This document shows, piece after piece, positions 23,401 to 34,195 of a stretch of 64,000 nucleotides of DNA. Each line of letters starts with the position of its first letter. The first letter of the stretch is position 1. The notes beneath the pieces were generated by a model. It saw only the letters and a program-made list of their open reading frames with translations. It was not told the origin of the DNA and did no database searches. The stretch is from Rhodocollybia butyracea (taxonomy: Eukaryota; Basidiomycota; Agaricomycetes; Agaricales; Omphalotaceae). The position numbers and the translations under genes were made by a program. The DNA lies in contig JADNRY010000326.1 of assembly GCA_015501585.1 (NCBI GenBank), forward strand, positions 1 to 64,000, given 5' to 3'.

Positions 23401-25870
23401 CATCTCAAATCCGAGTGAGCATGGACAGTTTGTCAGATAGGAGAAAGTCAAAGGTAAGAGTTGCGAAATGGAGCAAGTACAGTACACATCATCTGATTAA
23501 GTACACAGAATTTGAAGCCAAAGATAGTGGAGATGGCAGATGAGATTGCAAAATGTGTGGGGGTCTTTTATTTTCCAATTGCTCACAGCACACCACATTT
23601 ATATGTGAGTGTACTGCCAATGATTCCAGAGAACACTTTGTTATATCAAAATGTTCACAAGTACCTTGACAAAGTGATAAGAATCAAACAAGAAGGAAAA
23701 CACAAACATTGGGTTGCAGAAATCAATCAAATCCCTCATGACAACATAGTATCTTGTGTCAGCTATTCTCCCAATGGAAAACACATCGTGTCTGGCTCTA
23801 GCTATGATGGGACCCTAAGAATCTGGAATGCAGAGACTGGGCAGCCAGTAGGAGAGCCATTTATGGGGCATACTGACACGGTTCAGTCAGTTGCCTACTC
23901 TCCAGATGGAAAACACATTGTGTCTGGTTCAGGTGATGAGACCCTGAGAATCTGGAATGCAGAAACTGGGCAGCCAGTAGGAGACCCATTAAAGGGGCAT
24001 AATCATTCAGTTCAGTCAGTTGCCTACTCTCCAGATGGAAAACACATTGTGTCTGGTTCTTATGATCAGACCCTGAGAATCTGGAATGCAGAAACTGGGC
24101 AGCCAGTAGGAGAGCCATTAAAGGGGCATAATCGTTGGGTTGAGTCAGTTGCCTACTCTCCAGATGGAAAACACATTGTGTCTGGTTCTTGTGATCAGAC
24201 CCTGAGAATCTGGAATGCAGAAACTGGGCAGCCAGTAGGAGAGCCATTGACGGGGCATACTAGATTGGTTGAGTCAGTTGCCTACTCTCCAGATGGAAAA
24301 CACATTGTGTCTGGTTCTGATGATCAGACCCTGAGAATCTGGAATGCAGAAACTGGGCAGCCAGTAGGAGAGCCATTAAAGGGGCATAATCATTGGGTTC
24401 AGTCAGTTGCCTACTCTCCAGATGGAAAACACATTGTGTCTGGTTCAGGTGATCAGACCCTGAGAATCTGGAATGCAGAAACTGGGCAGCCAGTAGGAGA
24501 GCCATTGACGGGGCATACTAGATTGGTTGAGTCAGTTGCCTACTCTCCAGATGGAAAACACATTGTGTCTGGTTCTGATGATCAGACCCTGAGAATCTGG
24601 AATGCGGAAACTGGGCAGCCAGTAGGAGACCCATTAAAGGGGCATAATAGTTTCGTTCAGTCAGTTGCCTACTCTCCAGATGAAAAACACATTGTGTCTG
24701 GTTCAGGTGATGAGACCCTGAGAATCTGGAATGCAGAAACTGGGCAGCCAGTAGGAGACCCATTAAAGGGGCATAATCATTCAGTTCAGTCAGTTGCCTA
24801 CTCTCCAGATGGAAAACACATTGTGTCTGGTTCTTCTGATCAGACCCTGAGAATCTGGAATGCAGAAACTGGGCAGCCAGTAGGAGAGCCATTAAAGGGG
24901 CATAATAGTTTCGTTCAGTCAGTTGCCTACTCTCCAGATGGAAACCAGTAGGAGACCCATTAAAGGGGCATAATCATTCAGTTCAGTCAGTTGCCTACTC
25001 TCCAGATGGAAAACACATTGTGTCTGGTTCTTCTGATCAGACCCTGAGAATCTGGAATGCAGAAACTGGGCAGCCAGTAGGAGAGCCATTAAAGGGGCAT
25101 AATAGTTTCGTTCAGTCAGATGCCTACTCTCCAGATAGAAAACACATTGTGTCTGGTTCTTCTGATCAGACCCTGAGAATCTGGAATGCAGAAACTGGGC
25201 AGCCAGTAGGAGAGCCATTAAAGGGGCATAATGATTTGGTTCAATCAGTTGCCTACTCTCCAGATGGAAAACACATTGTGTCTGGTTCTTATGATCAGAC
25301 CTTGAGAATCTGGAATGCAGAAACTGGGCAGCCAGTAGGTGAACCATTAAAGGGGCATAATGGTAGGGTTCAGTCAGTTGCCTACTCTCCAGATGGAAAA
25401 CATATTGTGTCTGGTTCTTATGATCAGACCCTGAGAATCTGGAATGCAGAAACTGGGCAGCCAGTAGGAGACACATTGAAAGGGCATAATGATTCGGTTC
25501 AGTCAGTTGTTTACTCTCCAGATGGAAAACACATTGTGTCTGGGTCTAGTGATCAGCCCCTGAGATTCTGCAACACAGAAACCAGCTTGCTAGGAGCAGA
25601 GTCATCAAAGGAGCTCAACAATTTGATTCTATCCCTTGCCCATTTTTCCAGCTCCCTTGAACATCCCCACACTTTGGCCACTAGCCAAGGCTGGGTGGTA
25701 GTAAATACTAGCAGTCTTTTGTTTTGGCTTCCTTCCAGTACAGGGTCGGAGTTGCTGACCAACGCCAGGTTCTCACCATCCCTGCTGATGCTGCCAATCA
25801 AGCAGTGCACATTGACTATGGTAATTTTATATATGGTAAAAACTGGGAAAGTTGTTGGAAATTGTTGTAA
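20428..25870 (+). pseudogene. NLR1: C2-like/NACHT/WD40 STAND receptor, decayed
   Basis: Homologue of NLR2. Exons for the N-terminus can be joined (20428-20465, 20527-20546, 20603-20759, from 20911), giving a C2-like beta domain: [27 protein letters not shown]. Then come a helical region (LASAVGG, AAT.AFEF), the P-loop GLAGTGKSS (about 22080-22106), Walker [12 protein letters not shown] (about 22400-22432), a winged-helix-like part, and about 14 WD40 repeats (43 residues each), ending in the C-terminal [14 protein letters not shown]. Breaks relative to NLR2: a 20-nt deletion near 21266; one extra A in the A7 run near 22765; one G lost near 23078; a 61-nt deletion within a repeat near 24940; one C lost near 25735. 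Intron 23455-23510 is GT-AG. Five independent frame-disrupting events make function unlikely. Confidence 0.85.
23750..25570 (+). repeat. WD40 tandem array of NLR1 (129-bp unit)
   Basis: About 14 units plus a degenerate terminal one, with the consensus [17 protein letters not shown] and then [14 protein letters not shown]...V. Units are nearly identical at the DNA level except at a few codons: the residue after SGS (G, Y, C, D, S), the following Q/E, D/E after PVG, K/T/M before GH, and the two or three residues after GH (NHS, NRW, TRL, NHW, NSF, NDL, NGR, NDS). One unit near 24940 has lost 61 nt between cagatggaaa and ccagtaggag. Confidence 0.9.
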
Positions 25871-26234
25871 TGTGTGTGCTTTTATAATCTACAAGATATG
25901 GAATTTCTATTAAGGAATCTGATGAGTGTCCAATGAGGTGGTCAGTCCTGGGATCCAACACAAGTAGTTAGTGTGGCTGAACAAGGTATTAGTAGATATC
26001 TCGCAAACGCATCAGTACTACAGTACTACATGCAAGCTTATGAACTGTACATACTGTATAATATTGCTGATATGATGCATAAGTATACGGACATACAAAC
26101 CTACCGGCTAACTAAATTCTCGAGTTGCCAGCAATATCCAATGCAAGAGGTATCTACTTCAAACTTCTTCCATTTCTCAAAATATGGGCTGGTAGTACTC
26201 TCATCTGCCTGCTTGAATGTCAATACAGACCTAA

Positions 26235-26519
26235 ATGATAACTGTTAACAACCCAAAAACAAACTGTGTCTTATTGGTGTTTACACACGGTCATATCAGG
26301 TTGCGCAATGTCAATGTTGGAGATCTATTTAACAGGTTGGCCAATGCCAGTCATGAAGCAGATTGTAGCTGGATAGAGCATATACCCAACATCATGGATG
26401 GCATAAGTATAGCACAACAATCTAAATTATACTTTACAAGCTCACTTACATTGTGTAAGGTATTAAACAACTTAACACATCTCCTGTTCATAACTATTAT
26501 TACTTGGCACTCAAAATGA
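26235..26519 (+). pseudogene. APH-like C-lobe relic downstream of NLR1
   Basis: The frame contains VFTHGHIRLRNV, resembling the kinase catalytic loop HGD.....N with Asp replaced by His, then SWIEHIPNIMDG. The same tail follows NLR2 (54777-55055), and a diverged one lies at 5152-5317. There is no N-lobe here, so it is a fragment. Confidence 0.4.
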
Positions 26520-27290
26520 CTCGGAATGACTAGACCTGCTTATCATATGACTATGACTTGCCCTGCTAGTACCTATCTAATAGTATGTATATAGTGTGTA
26601 CAGCTCAATCCTGCAACTGTAATCACGAATCCTTATGATTGTGCTGAATAGTGCTTGTGCATCCACTTAGAAGTTAGAACCTTCTGAATCATGGAAATAT
26701 GGGGGTAAAAAAAATATTTTAGTGGGCTCCCAGCACCAACCAACTGGGGGTTGTAACGGACCGCGACCCCTGTGCCCTCTTGGATTTTCTATAGCTAGAC
26801 TGCCCGGTTTACCGCAAGTTTGCACTATTCCACCGAGAACCTCCTTAATTGTCAGATTGACTATAAGGAGGGATAGTGAAAATTCATCCAGCCCGCATCC
26901 ACAGAGTCCGCTCTAAACTTGGTGAAGATACCGATTGTAATGTTGCGCTTGTTTCAGTCCAATCTGGTAAGTCATTGTTGCTAGACACCAGCGCTTGAGG
27001 GGTATTATTTGAAGAATCTCATTGTGTTGGGGGCCCACTACTTGATTTAGGCAACTGTACAGTGGCAGAAGGCACACCATCATGTAAAAGGGAAGTTATG
27101 ACCTCCCAGGTGTGTACCTGTTTATTGATACATCTCCTTGCAAAATATATGAGCTCTGGTTTCCCTCGATGTCTGCTTTCCCTGCACTTGAAGATAGTGT
27201 CCAACGCAATGATGGTCAGAAACACGCTGATCATCTCATGAGCACATGTATACTGCTTTTTCAATTTCACGTTTTAGGCTTTCAGTTCAC
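26520..27290. other. 3' flank of unit 1 and start of the next module R
   Basis: 26520-27047 is duplicated at 59938-61216 (interrupted there by a 0.73-kb insert). No supportable gene. 27048 onward leaves the duplication and enters another copy of module R (tgtttattgatacatctcc). Confidence 0.5.
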
Positions 27291-27887
27291 GCTTGTCCCG
27301 GGCTCTGGTAGGCTCTGGTCTTCTGCATTCCTATTTTTGCGGTGCTTAGGCTCTACACTTCATTTTCTCTTAAGGAACGGTCAGAAGAATACCACAAGGA
27401 CAAACTTGGATTAGAATGAGCAGATGAAGCAAGAGATAGTAAACACGTCTTAGGTCTCTTAATGGTGGCAGGTATGACTGGATATCACTGGACAGCTCAA
27501 GCCGCTCATGTGCATGCCCTCTTCAGCCACCCATATCCCCCTCAGAATTTCTCAACCAACAAAACCCGGTACCCAATTCCAAGGACAAAGAATGCATGGC
27601 GTTCCCGAGTCACCTACGGTCTCCTCATTCCTGTTCTCTTTTTTCTGTTATCGATCTTAATCCTCAAGGCCTTATCAATATCGATTATCACCATCGCCAT
27701 CTTAAGATATCGATTATCACCATTGCCATCTTAAGATATCATATATCAGGATCTCATCAATCCATCCGTAGGATCTCTCTTATCGATCTTATTCCTTATT
27801 GGTGTTGCCATCTCATCCATACAATACATCCTGACTGTCTTCAGTGTACTTAGGCGCATCCGTGGCAGCGATTAGTGTTATGGTCGG
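27291..27887 (+). repeat. Module R between the units, left part
   Basis: Carries ctctggtcttctgcattcc, the interrupted-site sequence gcatggcgttcccgagtcacc (empty site for copy A of the short-TIR element), and a frame ending VYLGASVAAISVMVG at 27884. Here it is split by copy B of the short-TIR element; it resumes at 37954 (ggatgctgaggtgagtttt). Confidence 0.6.
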
Positions 27888-28469
27888 TATTTGGGTATTT
27901 ACGTGTAGGTATGCGAAAGGTGCTATAAAACAACCTAACAAAAACACTACCGCACCTAACCAGACTATCGATATGTAAGGGAGTGAGGGCAGGTTGTCAG
28001 AGATTCCCCGAGGGAAAGTCTTGTAATATCGGATGTACGCACGCGACTGCTCCAGGTTCAAGACTGTAGCGCTAACATGGGCAACTAAGCTTAGACAACT
28101 CTTAGAACTAAGTTGAGAGAAGCCTAGTTGGGGTGTACGAGTGTACGAGGGAACCAGGTGTGTATGTCCAAATCAATTAACCAAAACCAAAACCAATACA
28201 ACGAAACTAAGATTCTCCTAGGCAAACTCTGGCACTAGCTGCTGTGACGCCATAAAGTCCTTGACCAAACTCTGGGCCAAGCTACGATATTGTGAGTGAA
28301 CTTAATCACTAGGAACTCGTACCACAATCTTAGTGGCTTGGCTAACTTTGTGAAGAAGTCAACTAAGGAACCCTCACTCTGGAGCCAAATAATCCCTTAC
28401 TAGAAGCCGTCCCCTCATCAGGAAAATACCCCCCCTACTCCAGCAAGCTTAGAGAGGCCAGGGCTCCTC

Positions 28470-28930
28470 CAGCGACTCGAAACCCTCTAAGTTGGATAGG
28501 ACACTTGAGCTGCCAGAGACTGAGTTCACAAGGTTACTTTCACTTAGGGTGGCCTCAAGCTCACTCAAGTCACTCAGGTCATGGTCAAGTCCATCAAGTT
28601 CACTTGAGTGGCCTTCTAAAGCTGCTTAAGTAGACCTCAAACCCACTTCAGTAAGTCAAAAGCTTTGTCGAGTTCACTTCAAGTCTGCCTAACTCTATCT
28701 TAAGTCAGCCAAAGTAGACTTAAAGCATGCCCACACTCTATCTTAAGTCAACCAAAGTAGACTTCAGGTATCTTTAAGTCTGCCCACAGTCTATCTCAAG
28801 TCAAGACAAGTTGGCTTAAGCATGATTGAAGTACACCTAAAGTGTATTACAAGTGCACTGAAGTCTACTATAAGTAAACTTCACAGGACCCTTGGAGTTC
28901 ACCTAACACCACTTAAGTCACTCATTGTGA
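28470..28930. repeat. Left subterminal repeats of Plavaka element
   Basis: Dense direct and inverted copies of tcaagt, acttaagt and agtagactt-like motifs (for example 'tatcttaagtca.ccaaagtagactt' twice at 28692-28760). A weaker matching array lies at the other end. Such arrays normally bind the transposase. Confidence 0.7.
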
Positions 28931-29177
28931 TTTTGAATAATCAATCCAATTATAAAATCAAATCATTGTATTGCTAATCAAAACTATTTAATTACTCTAA
29001 CTACATACAGAAATTAAACTGTGAAACAGTGATTAAAGCCACCAGCTGAGACTACAGTACCCCCAATAAATACAGACTTAGTAAATAAGAGAATAAACGA
29101 GTGAGAACTGTTAGGGAAAAATGAATGTAAAATGCATATTAAAAGAGCGGAATTTCAATTGGCTAAAAAGACAGTCC

Positions 29178-30587
29178 TTAAAGGCGAACAGGAGATGAGG
29201 AAGGAGGAGATGAAGAGGGAAGAGGCGATGAAGCCCCTTTATTAGCAACAGGGGCGGCAGCAACAGCTTCTGCCTCTAAACTGTGAATGTCTACTTCCGT
29301 AAGATCATCAGCTTCCACATCAAGCAAAAATTCCTTGTTTGATTGGGTTCTACAAATGCAATCATTAAACATGAACATGAAATTATAAAAAGAAAATCAC
29401 TTACAAACTGCACTAACTCTTGCTGTGTGTCGACACTGGCCAGAACACGCGCAAAAACCTCACGGAGGTCCTCTTCACCGTTGTACTCGTTGGCAAGGTT
29501 TTGCAAGATGTCCATGTTATAGGCATGCTTGTCACTAGGAAACGGTTGGTTAGTTGCCGTTTCCCTTTGGTTCATCTTCTTCCCAAGGATAGCAAGGCGA
29601 CGCATCTTTGGGGTGAAATGCTTCTCTGTGATTTTCCCCCCCTTGCGACGAGCTGGCAGAGTAACCAGATTGACAGAGAGACTGGAGCGGGAGCGGGAGC
29701 TAGAGGGTGAGCTAGAGAGACCTAGACAATGACGAATCCGTTGCGACGCCGATTTTGAAGGTGTCGATGGCGCAGAGGAGACCTGGATCTACACCTAAAT
29801 GAGAACAAGCAATAAAATTACTAAAGAGCTTACCTCGTTAGACGGCAGATCCACATCCATATCATCATCAACGGCGGCGTCGACAGTGCCATCTTCATTG
29901 TCTTCTCTGTGCCCATTGTTGTCTAAATAATACAACAAAACAATGTTGAAACCTCAGAAACGCGCAGATAAAAATCCACATACCTTCAAAAGCATTGTTG
30001 AATAAAAGAGCGTCTGGGTCCTCCTCAAGAGGTTCACCCAGCTCTTCATCCTCGTCGTCACCCTGTTCATTCTCATCAAGAGAAGGAGCAGGGGAATTGC
30101 CATGACCATCAAGGTCACAGCAGCCAAGTCCATCAAGGACTTGGCCAGCAGCATTGTCGTCCTCGGTTTGGGCCTCTCGCATGGCCTTGGCGCGTTTACA
30201 AATAGCTCAGACAAAAGTTAGTTAAGTTGTAAAAATGAAAAAAAAAAAATACCTTCATCCTTGGCCTGTTGCGCTTCTTGTCGCGCCTTTTTCTGCGCCT
30301 CCTTCTTCTGCTTTAGCGCGAAAGCCTTGAGGTCGAGCTCCTTCTTGGAAGGAGCTTTGGGAGCAGCCTCCTTGGGAACGGTCGCCTTTGCAATGGCTCC
30401 CCTGGTTTTTGGCCCAGGTTTGGTGGCGGCGACGGCAGCTCAAGTTTTCTTGATGCCTGGTACAAAGAAAGTCAGTCAACGAAAATGGAAAAAAACCAAA
30501 CCTTACTTTGAACAGTAACGTTAGAAGCTGGCAAGCAAATCATGAGTATAATTAATAAACTTAGACAACGAAAGACATACCAGGCAT
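29178..30587 (-). CDS. Plavaka cargo gene A: charged, low-complexity protein
   Basis: Multi-exon minus-strand gene. The ATG at 30585-30587 gives MPAS... after two short introns (gtatgt...ttgccag, gtaagg...taccag). The product then is a Lys/Ala-rich coiled segment (ATKPGPK, PKAPSKKELDLKAF, KKARQEAQQAKDE), a strongly acidic stretch (ENEQGDDEDEELGEPLEED), a basic Ser/Arg segment (SSSRSRSSLSVN) and a helical part (NLANEYNGEEDLREVFARVLAS), ending with a Ser/Pro tail at 29178. Position 30440-30442 is an in-frame TGA where CGA would fit the surrounding Lys/Ala-rich reading, so this copy is probably truncated. I know no function; the charge pattern suggests a nuclear protein. Borders of internal exons are approximate. 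Confidence 0.5.
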
Positions 30588-30895
30588 TTTGGGTGTTTTT
30601 TTTTGAAGAGAGAAGATAGAGGGAGATGAAAGTTGGAAGGAAAGAAAGAGGACAGAAAAAGACAGGGTCACATACGCACCATTTATACGCCGTTACTCGG
30701 CACTGAATTAGTATCACGGGATCGCACTTGGACTAAAGCTTGGGGTTGGAATGCGAAAGTAGTGCTACGCACTATCTATTTATCAAAACGAATACAAGAA
30801 GTAAAACATTAAAATAAAAAAACAAAATAAAAACAAAAACAAAAAATTCCGCCAGATCCCAAAGTCGGGCCCTCGGAAATAGCAAATGTCCTGAG

Positions 30896-33112
30896 TTAAA
30901 TGAAGTGGGGCATAATCGGAGCCCGTCGAAAGAAATGTGCAAAGGTATATATATAAAAGTAAGCCAGAACATACTTGGCGTCCTTCAATTCACCAGTACC
31001 ACGAAGATGCTCTGAGCCCAACCTCTCCCCAGCATCGACAGTCTTGGGATGCATGGGGGAGACCGATCGCATCCAGCCCTTCATAATCTGGAAGAAGGCA
31101 TGTAACGTGTCTTGGCGCACATGAGGATCCGGATGGTTGAAAGGAGGAGGGCCATCGCTGAACAAGACATCCTCGATGATCAGGTTCCTGTCCTCCCGGG
31201 TGGACGTGTCATATTCGTGCTCCCCATGATCTTCATGTCGAGGTACCAGCCTGTACAAGAAACAATCCAACAAGAGAAATTCCTGCTTGAAGGAAATTTC
31301 AAAAATCTCCTGGATGTTTCATTTTTGTGGTTGGCAAATACCGCTGGTTCTGGCAGTACGTATCTGCGATTGACACCAGTACGAGGGTACTCGTAGAGCT
31401 TGAACTTCGCCGACGCTGACTCCACTGCCTTGATCCACTGGGGGAATGCGTGAGGCATTATTGGGGAGTTTGGTTCCAAAAACTTGTTGCGTTGAACAAC
31501 AGGTGGATTTTTATCAGTTTTCTGTTTTTCTAATGAATTTAAAATAAACATCCAAAAGTATCAAAGGTCAAAGAGTCACTTACTACGAGGCTGAGAAGAT
31601 CGATCCATTGACGGAGTCCTCATATGAGAAGAACGAGCAGAAGAAAGACGCGAGGGTCCTGAGTCTGCGATCTGCAATGAAGAGGATGGACCTCCGGTGG
31701 ATTGAGACGATGAGGAGGCCAATGGTTGGACAGTGGAGTAGTCTACACCGTTCTGAATTAGATCTGCGCCAAATATGGCAGCAGGAAAGGCTATAGTCCA
31801 GCATTCAATGGCCATCTTGCGATATCTGTCCTGACAAGCCTGGACGGACCCATTGTAAACAGTGGGCCGTACGGGCATATCATCATCGAAACTAATCCAA
31901 CTGTACGGGACACACAAATGGACCTCATTATTGTCTGCCCATCTCTGAACTTTGGCGCTGGGTTCAAGGTTCAGAGAACGATAGAACCATACAGGTATCC
32001 CTGCCTAAAAATCATAGTTTGAATAATTATTGAGTAGGAGAAACATAAAACAACTTACACGATACAGCCTTTCCACGGCCAAAGGATCCTCGGTAACAGC
32101 TCCTACAACATTCCTCAGAGTGTGCACCTTCCACACGTCAGGCTCTGCAAATGTCGGCAATACTTCAGTCAGCCAAGTTATCCGCGCCTCAACAAGGAGA
32201 ATCATGCGCTGAGCTATGCACCATCTCATCACTGCCTGCTCGAACAGGGACAGGAGAGTGAGCTGGGAGAACAAGTGTCGGATTCGAGGGCACAGCAATT
32301 TAATTTCGTGATCGGTGGCATAACTGGAGGCGGAGGAGGACGTGAACAGTTCTAGGAATTCCGAGTGAAGTTGCTGGATCATCGTAGAGGAGAGGAGTCC
32401 AAGGGGAGCTCTCGACAATTTCTGGCTATTGATCGGCTCAAAATTGTCTTCTGAAGGCAGAGCCCAAAATATATAAGTGCTATTACCAGCACCAGGGAAT
32501 TGAATCAGCCCATGATGTGGGAGGCTTGGGTTGATTGGCTGCGCATTGAGAAGTATGTCGTGTTTGCCGTAGTGGAGTTGGCGCCGGAGACGAACATGCT
32601 GAGGGCTGTTGAGTGAGTTCAGTACGAGTGAGGGTATCGTCGACATATTCGGCGACGTGACAAAGATCCCTTTTTGGACATCCGGATAGCGCTTGCCAAT
32701 AAGTCCATCGAACGATTTATATATGGAGTTCTCGAGCGGCTGCATGTTGAGGTTGAGGTTGAAGGATTAGAAAGGGATAGCGGATTCACTTACCATCGCA
32801 GGGAAGTTGTTGAAGACAGTGAGAGAGAGGAGGGAAACCGACTTCCGACTGCCAGCAAACAAGCCACGATTAGTGAACGAAAAGGTTCAAGGGCAACGAG
32901 GTACATACTGGTAGTGTAGAGCGTAGAATTTCCAACCTCCTGTATGTTATAGAGTTGCGATGCGTTTTTGTAAGAAACGATGCCACATTATCGATAAGAA
33001 AAAAACATACCTTGTGCGCACAAGTTCCACAATGAACCAGTTCAACAACGTCAAGTTGTGCCCTGGCCAAGTTGAAAACTCTCGTCAACATAGAATCGTT
33101 CGAGAGGATCAA
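30896..33112 (-). CDS. Plavaka cargo gene B: conserved Agaricomycete protein of unknown function
   Basis: Large minus-strand gene in several exons: 32870-33112 (includes VELVHCGTCAHK, a possible Cys pair), 32005-32745 (LGLLSSTMIQQLHSEFLEL, TLRNVVGAVTEDPLAVERLYR), 31576-31995 (AGIPVWFYRSL, then PYSWISFDDDMPVRP), 31280-31500 (MPHAFPQWIKAVESA, RRYVLPEPAVF) and 30970-31250 (FNHPDPHVRQDTLHAFFQIM, LRGTGELKDAK). Introns between them are short and GT-AG. I recognise the arrangement 'AGIPVW ... PYVFPEPA ... TGELKDAKYV' as a widespread uncharacterised family in Agaricomycete genomes, often near transposase genes; that association is from memory. No enzymatic motif is evident. No break was found in the exons I read, but the exon joins are not all certain. 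Confidence 0.55.
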
Positions 33113-33184
33113 AGAATACTACAGCGTCAAGCTGAATATTCAGGTTATCAAATCAGTGTCAAAGTCAAGTTGAACACTGACTAG

Positions 33185-34195
33185 GCGGCGGGATTGCTGA
33201 GCGAGCGGAGGGAATGAGTACTAAAGAGAGAGCGGGGGGGGTGAACGTTAGAGAAGAAAAGAAGTTTTAAAAGTAATGTACCTTTATACTTGCCTTGAGG
33301 CTGGGCTCACGTGTGGCCAAGTTTAAGTGCAAAGGCGCCCAAAGTTGACTCGAAGAATTTTCCGAAAAGTCCGAAGCACCCAAAGTGACTCGAGCACCCA
33401 CAGCTGACTCTGTTTATCAATCAGCTGACTTACACTCTTTCTCTCCGCTACAACTACCACCACCACCGCTCACTCCTTACTCTTTCTCTCCGCTACCACT
33501 ACCACCACTGCCGTCGCCAACCAATTGATTTGGTTGGCCGACGTCAAGTAGTCTGAGCTTGACATTCATACTACTCGTTCAACTAGCTTGAATTTGATGT
33601 TCAAGCCAGTTTTTTTCACTTGTGGTTGAACTCGACGTTCAGCTGCATTGCGACGCATTGGGTAGGACAGTTATCCCGGTGAGTAGTCCCTTTTTCCTTC
33701 CTCATTGTTCAATAAACTAACTAAATTACCATTCTTTTTAACTCGTTTCTCGCGTTTAGGTCAATTTACAAAGCTCGGTAAGTCATTGTGGTCTTTTATA
33801 TGTTGTTATCTGACTCGCAGCGACAGTACCTCCAAATTGATCTTTCCACCGGGCTGATCTAAAGCTCAGTAAGTTATCGTGATATTTTATATGTTGTTAT
33901 CTGACCCGACCAGCGACAGTACCTCCAAATCGCTCTTTCTATCGGGTTGATCTCGATGACTCAACCTTGTCTCCCCGGTAAGAACTTGATGTTCTTGCTG
34001 GCGCACCTCGCTCTGAGTTTGATGCTCAGGCTCGCTGAACTTGAAGTTCACGCTCTGTTTATTCGATTGTTTTTTTTGATCCCTGGGTAGTAAAAGATAA
34101 CATCAGACATAACTCGTTGAATCGGTTACTTGGAATCCCCGGTGGAAGTGTATCCAGCTCTAACCACTTTTTACTCTGACCAATGTTGTTAGGTT
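33185..34195. other. Plavaka internal non-coding region with a tandem duplication
   Basis: Separates the divergent cargo and transposase genes, so promoters should lie here. At 33775-33955 a roughly 105-bp segment is duplicated in tandem (landmark 'ttttatatgttgttatctgac' and 'gcgacagtacctccaaat' twice). 33420-33520 repeats 'cactctttctctccgctac' twice. No zinc-finger exon, which I would expect at the N-terminus of the family, could be read. Confidence 0.45.

Larger units (their letters stand above)
13363..27047 (+). repeat. Segmental duplication, unit 1
   Basis: Collinear with 42945-61216. The left junction is at acagaaacctatgttgac (13363 / 42945) and the right junction at gcccactacttgattta (ending 27047 / about 61216), beyond which the two sequences differ. 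Relative to unit 2, this unit has two nested MITE-like insertions (19313-20194) and a segment 16861-17696 that unit 2 lacks. It lacks the Gypsy element, the 0.73-kb insert and the roughly 0.3-kb intron expansion found in unit 2. Confidence 0.9.

Noticed and set aside
23861..25476. Long minus-strand frames repeating [14 protein letters not shown] across the WD40 array
   Set aside because: These are antisense shadows of the 129-bp repeat, which is open on both strands because the unit length is a multiple of three.
26940..27010. Aspartic-protease-like LLLDTSA frame
   Set aside because: Too short, interrupted by a stop at once, and not preserved in the unit 2 copy.
28470..28930. Possible CRISPR-like or minisatellite array
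   Set aside because: Motif spacing and orientation are irregular and match CACTA subterminal repeats inside the TIRs.
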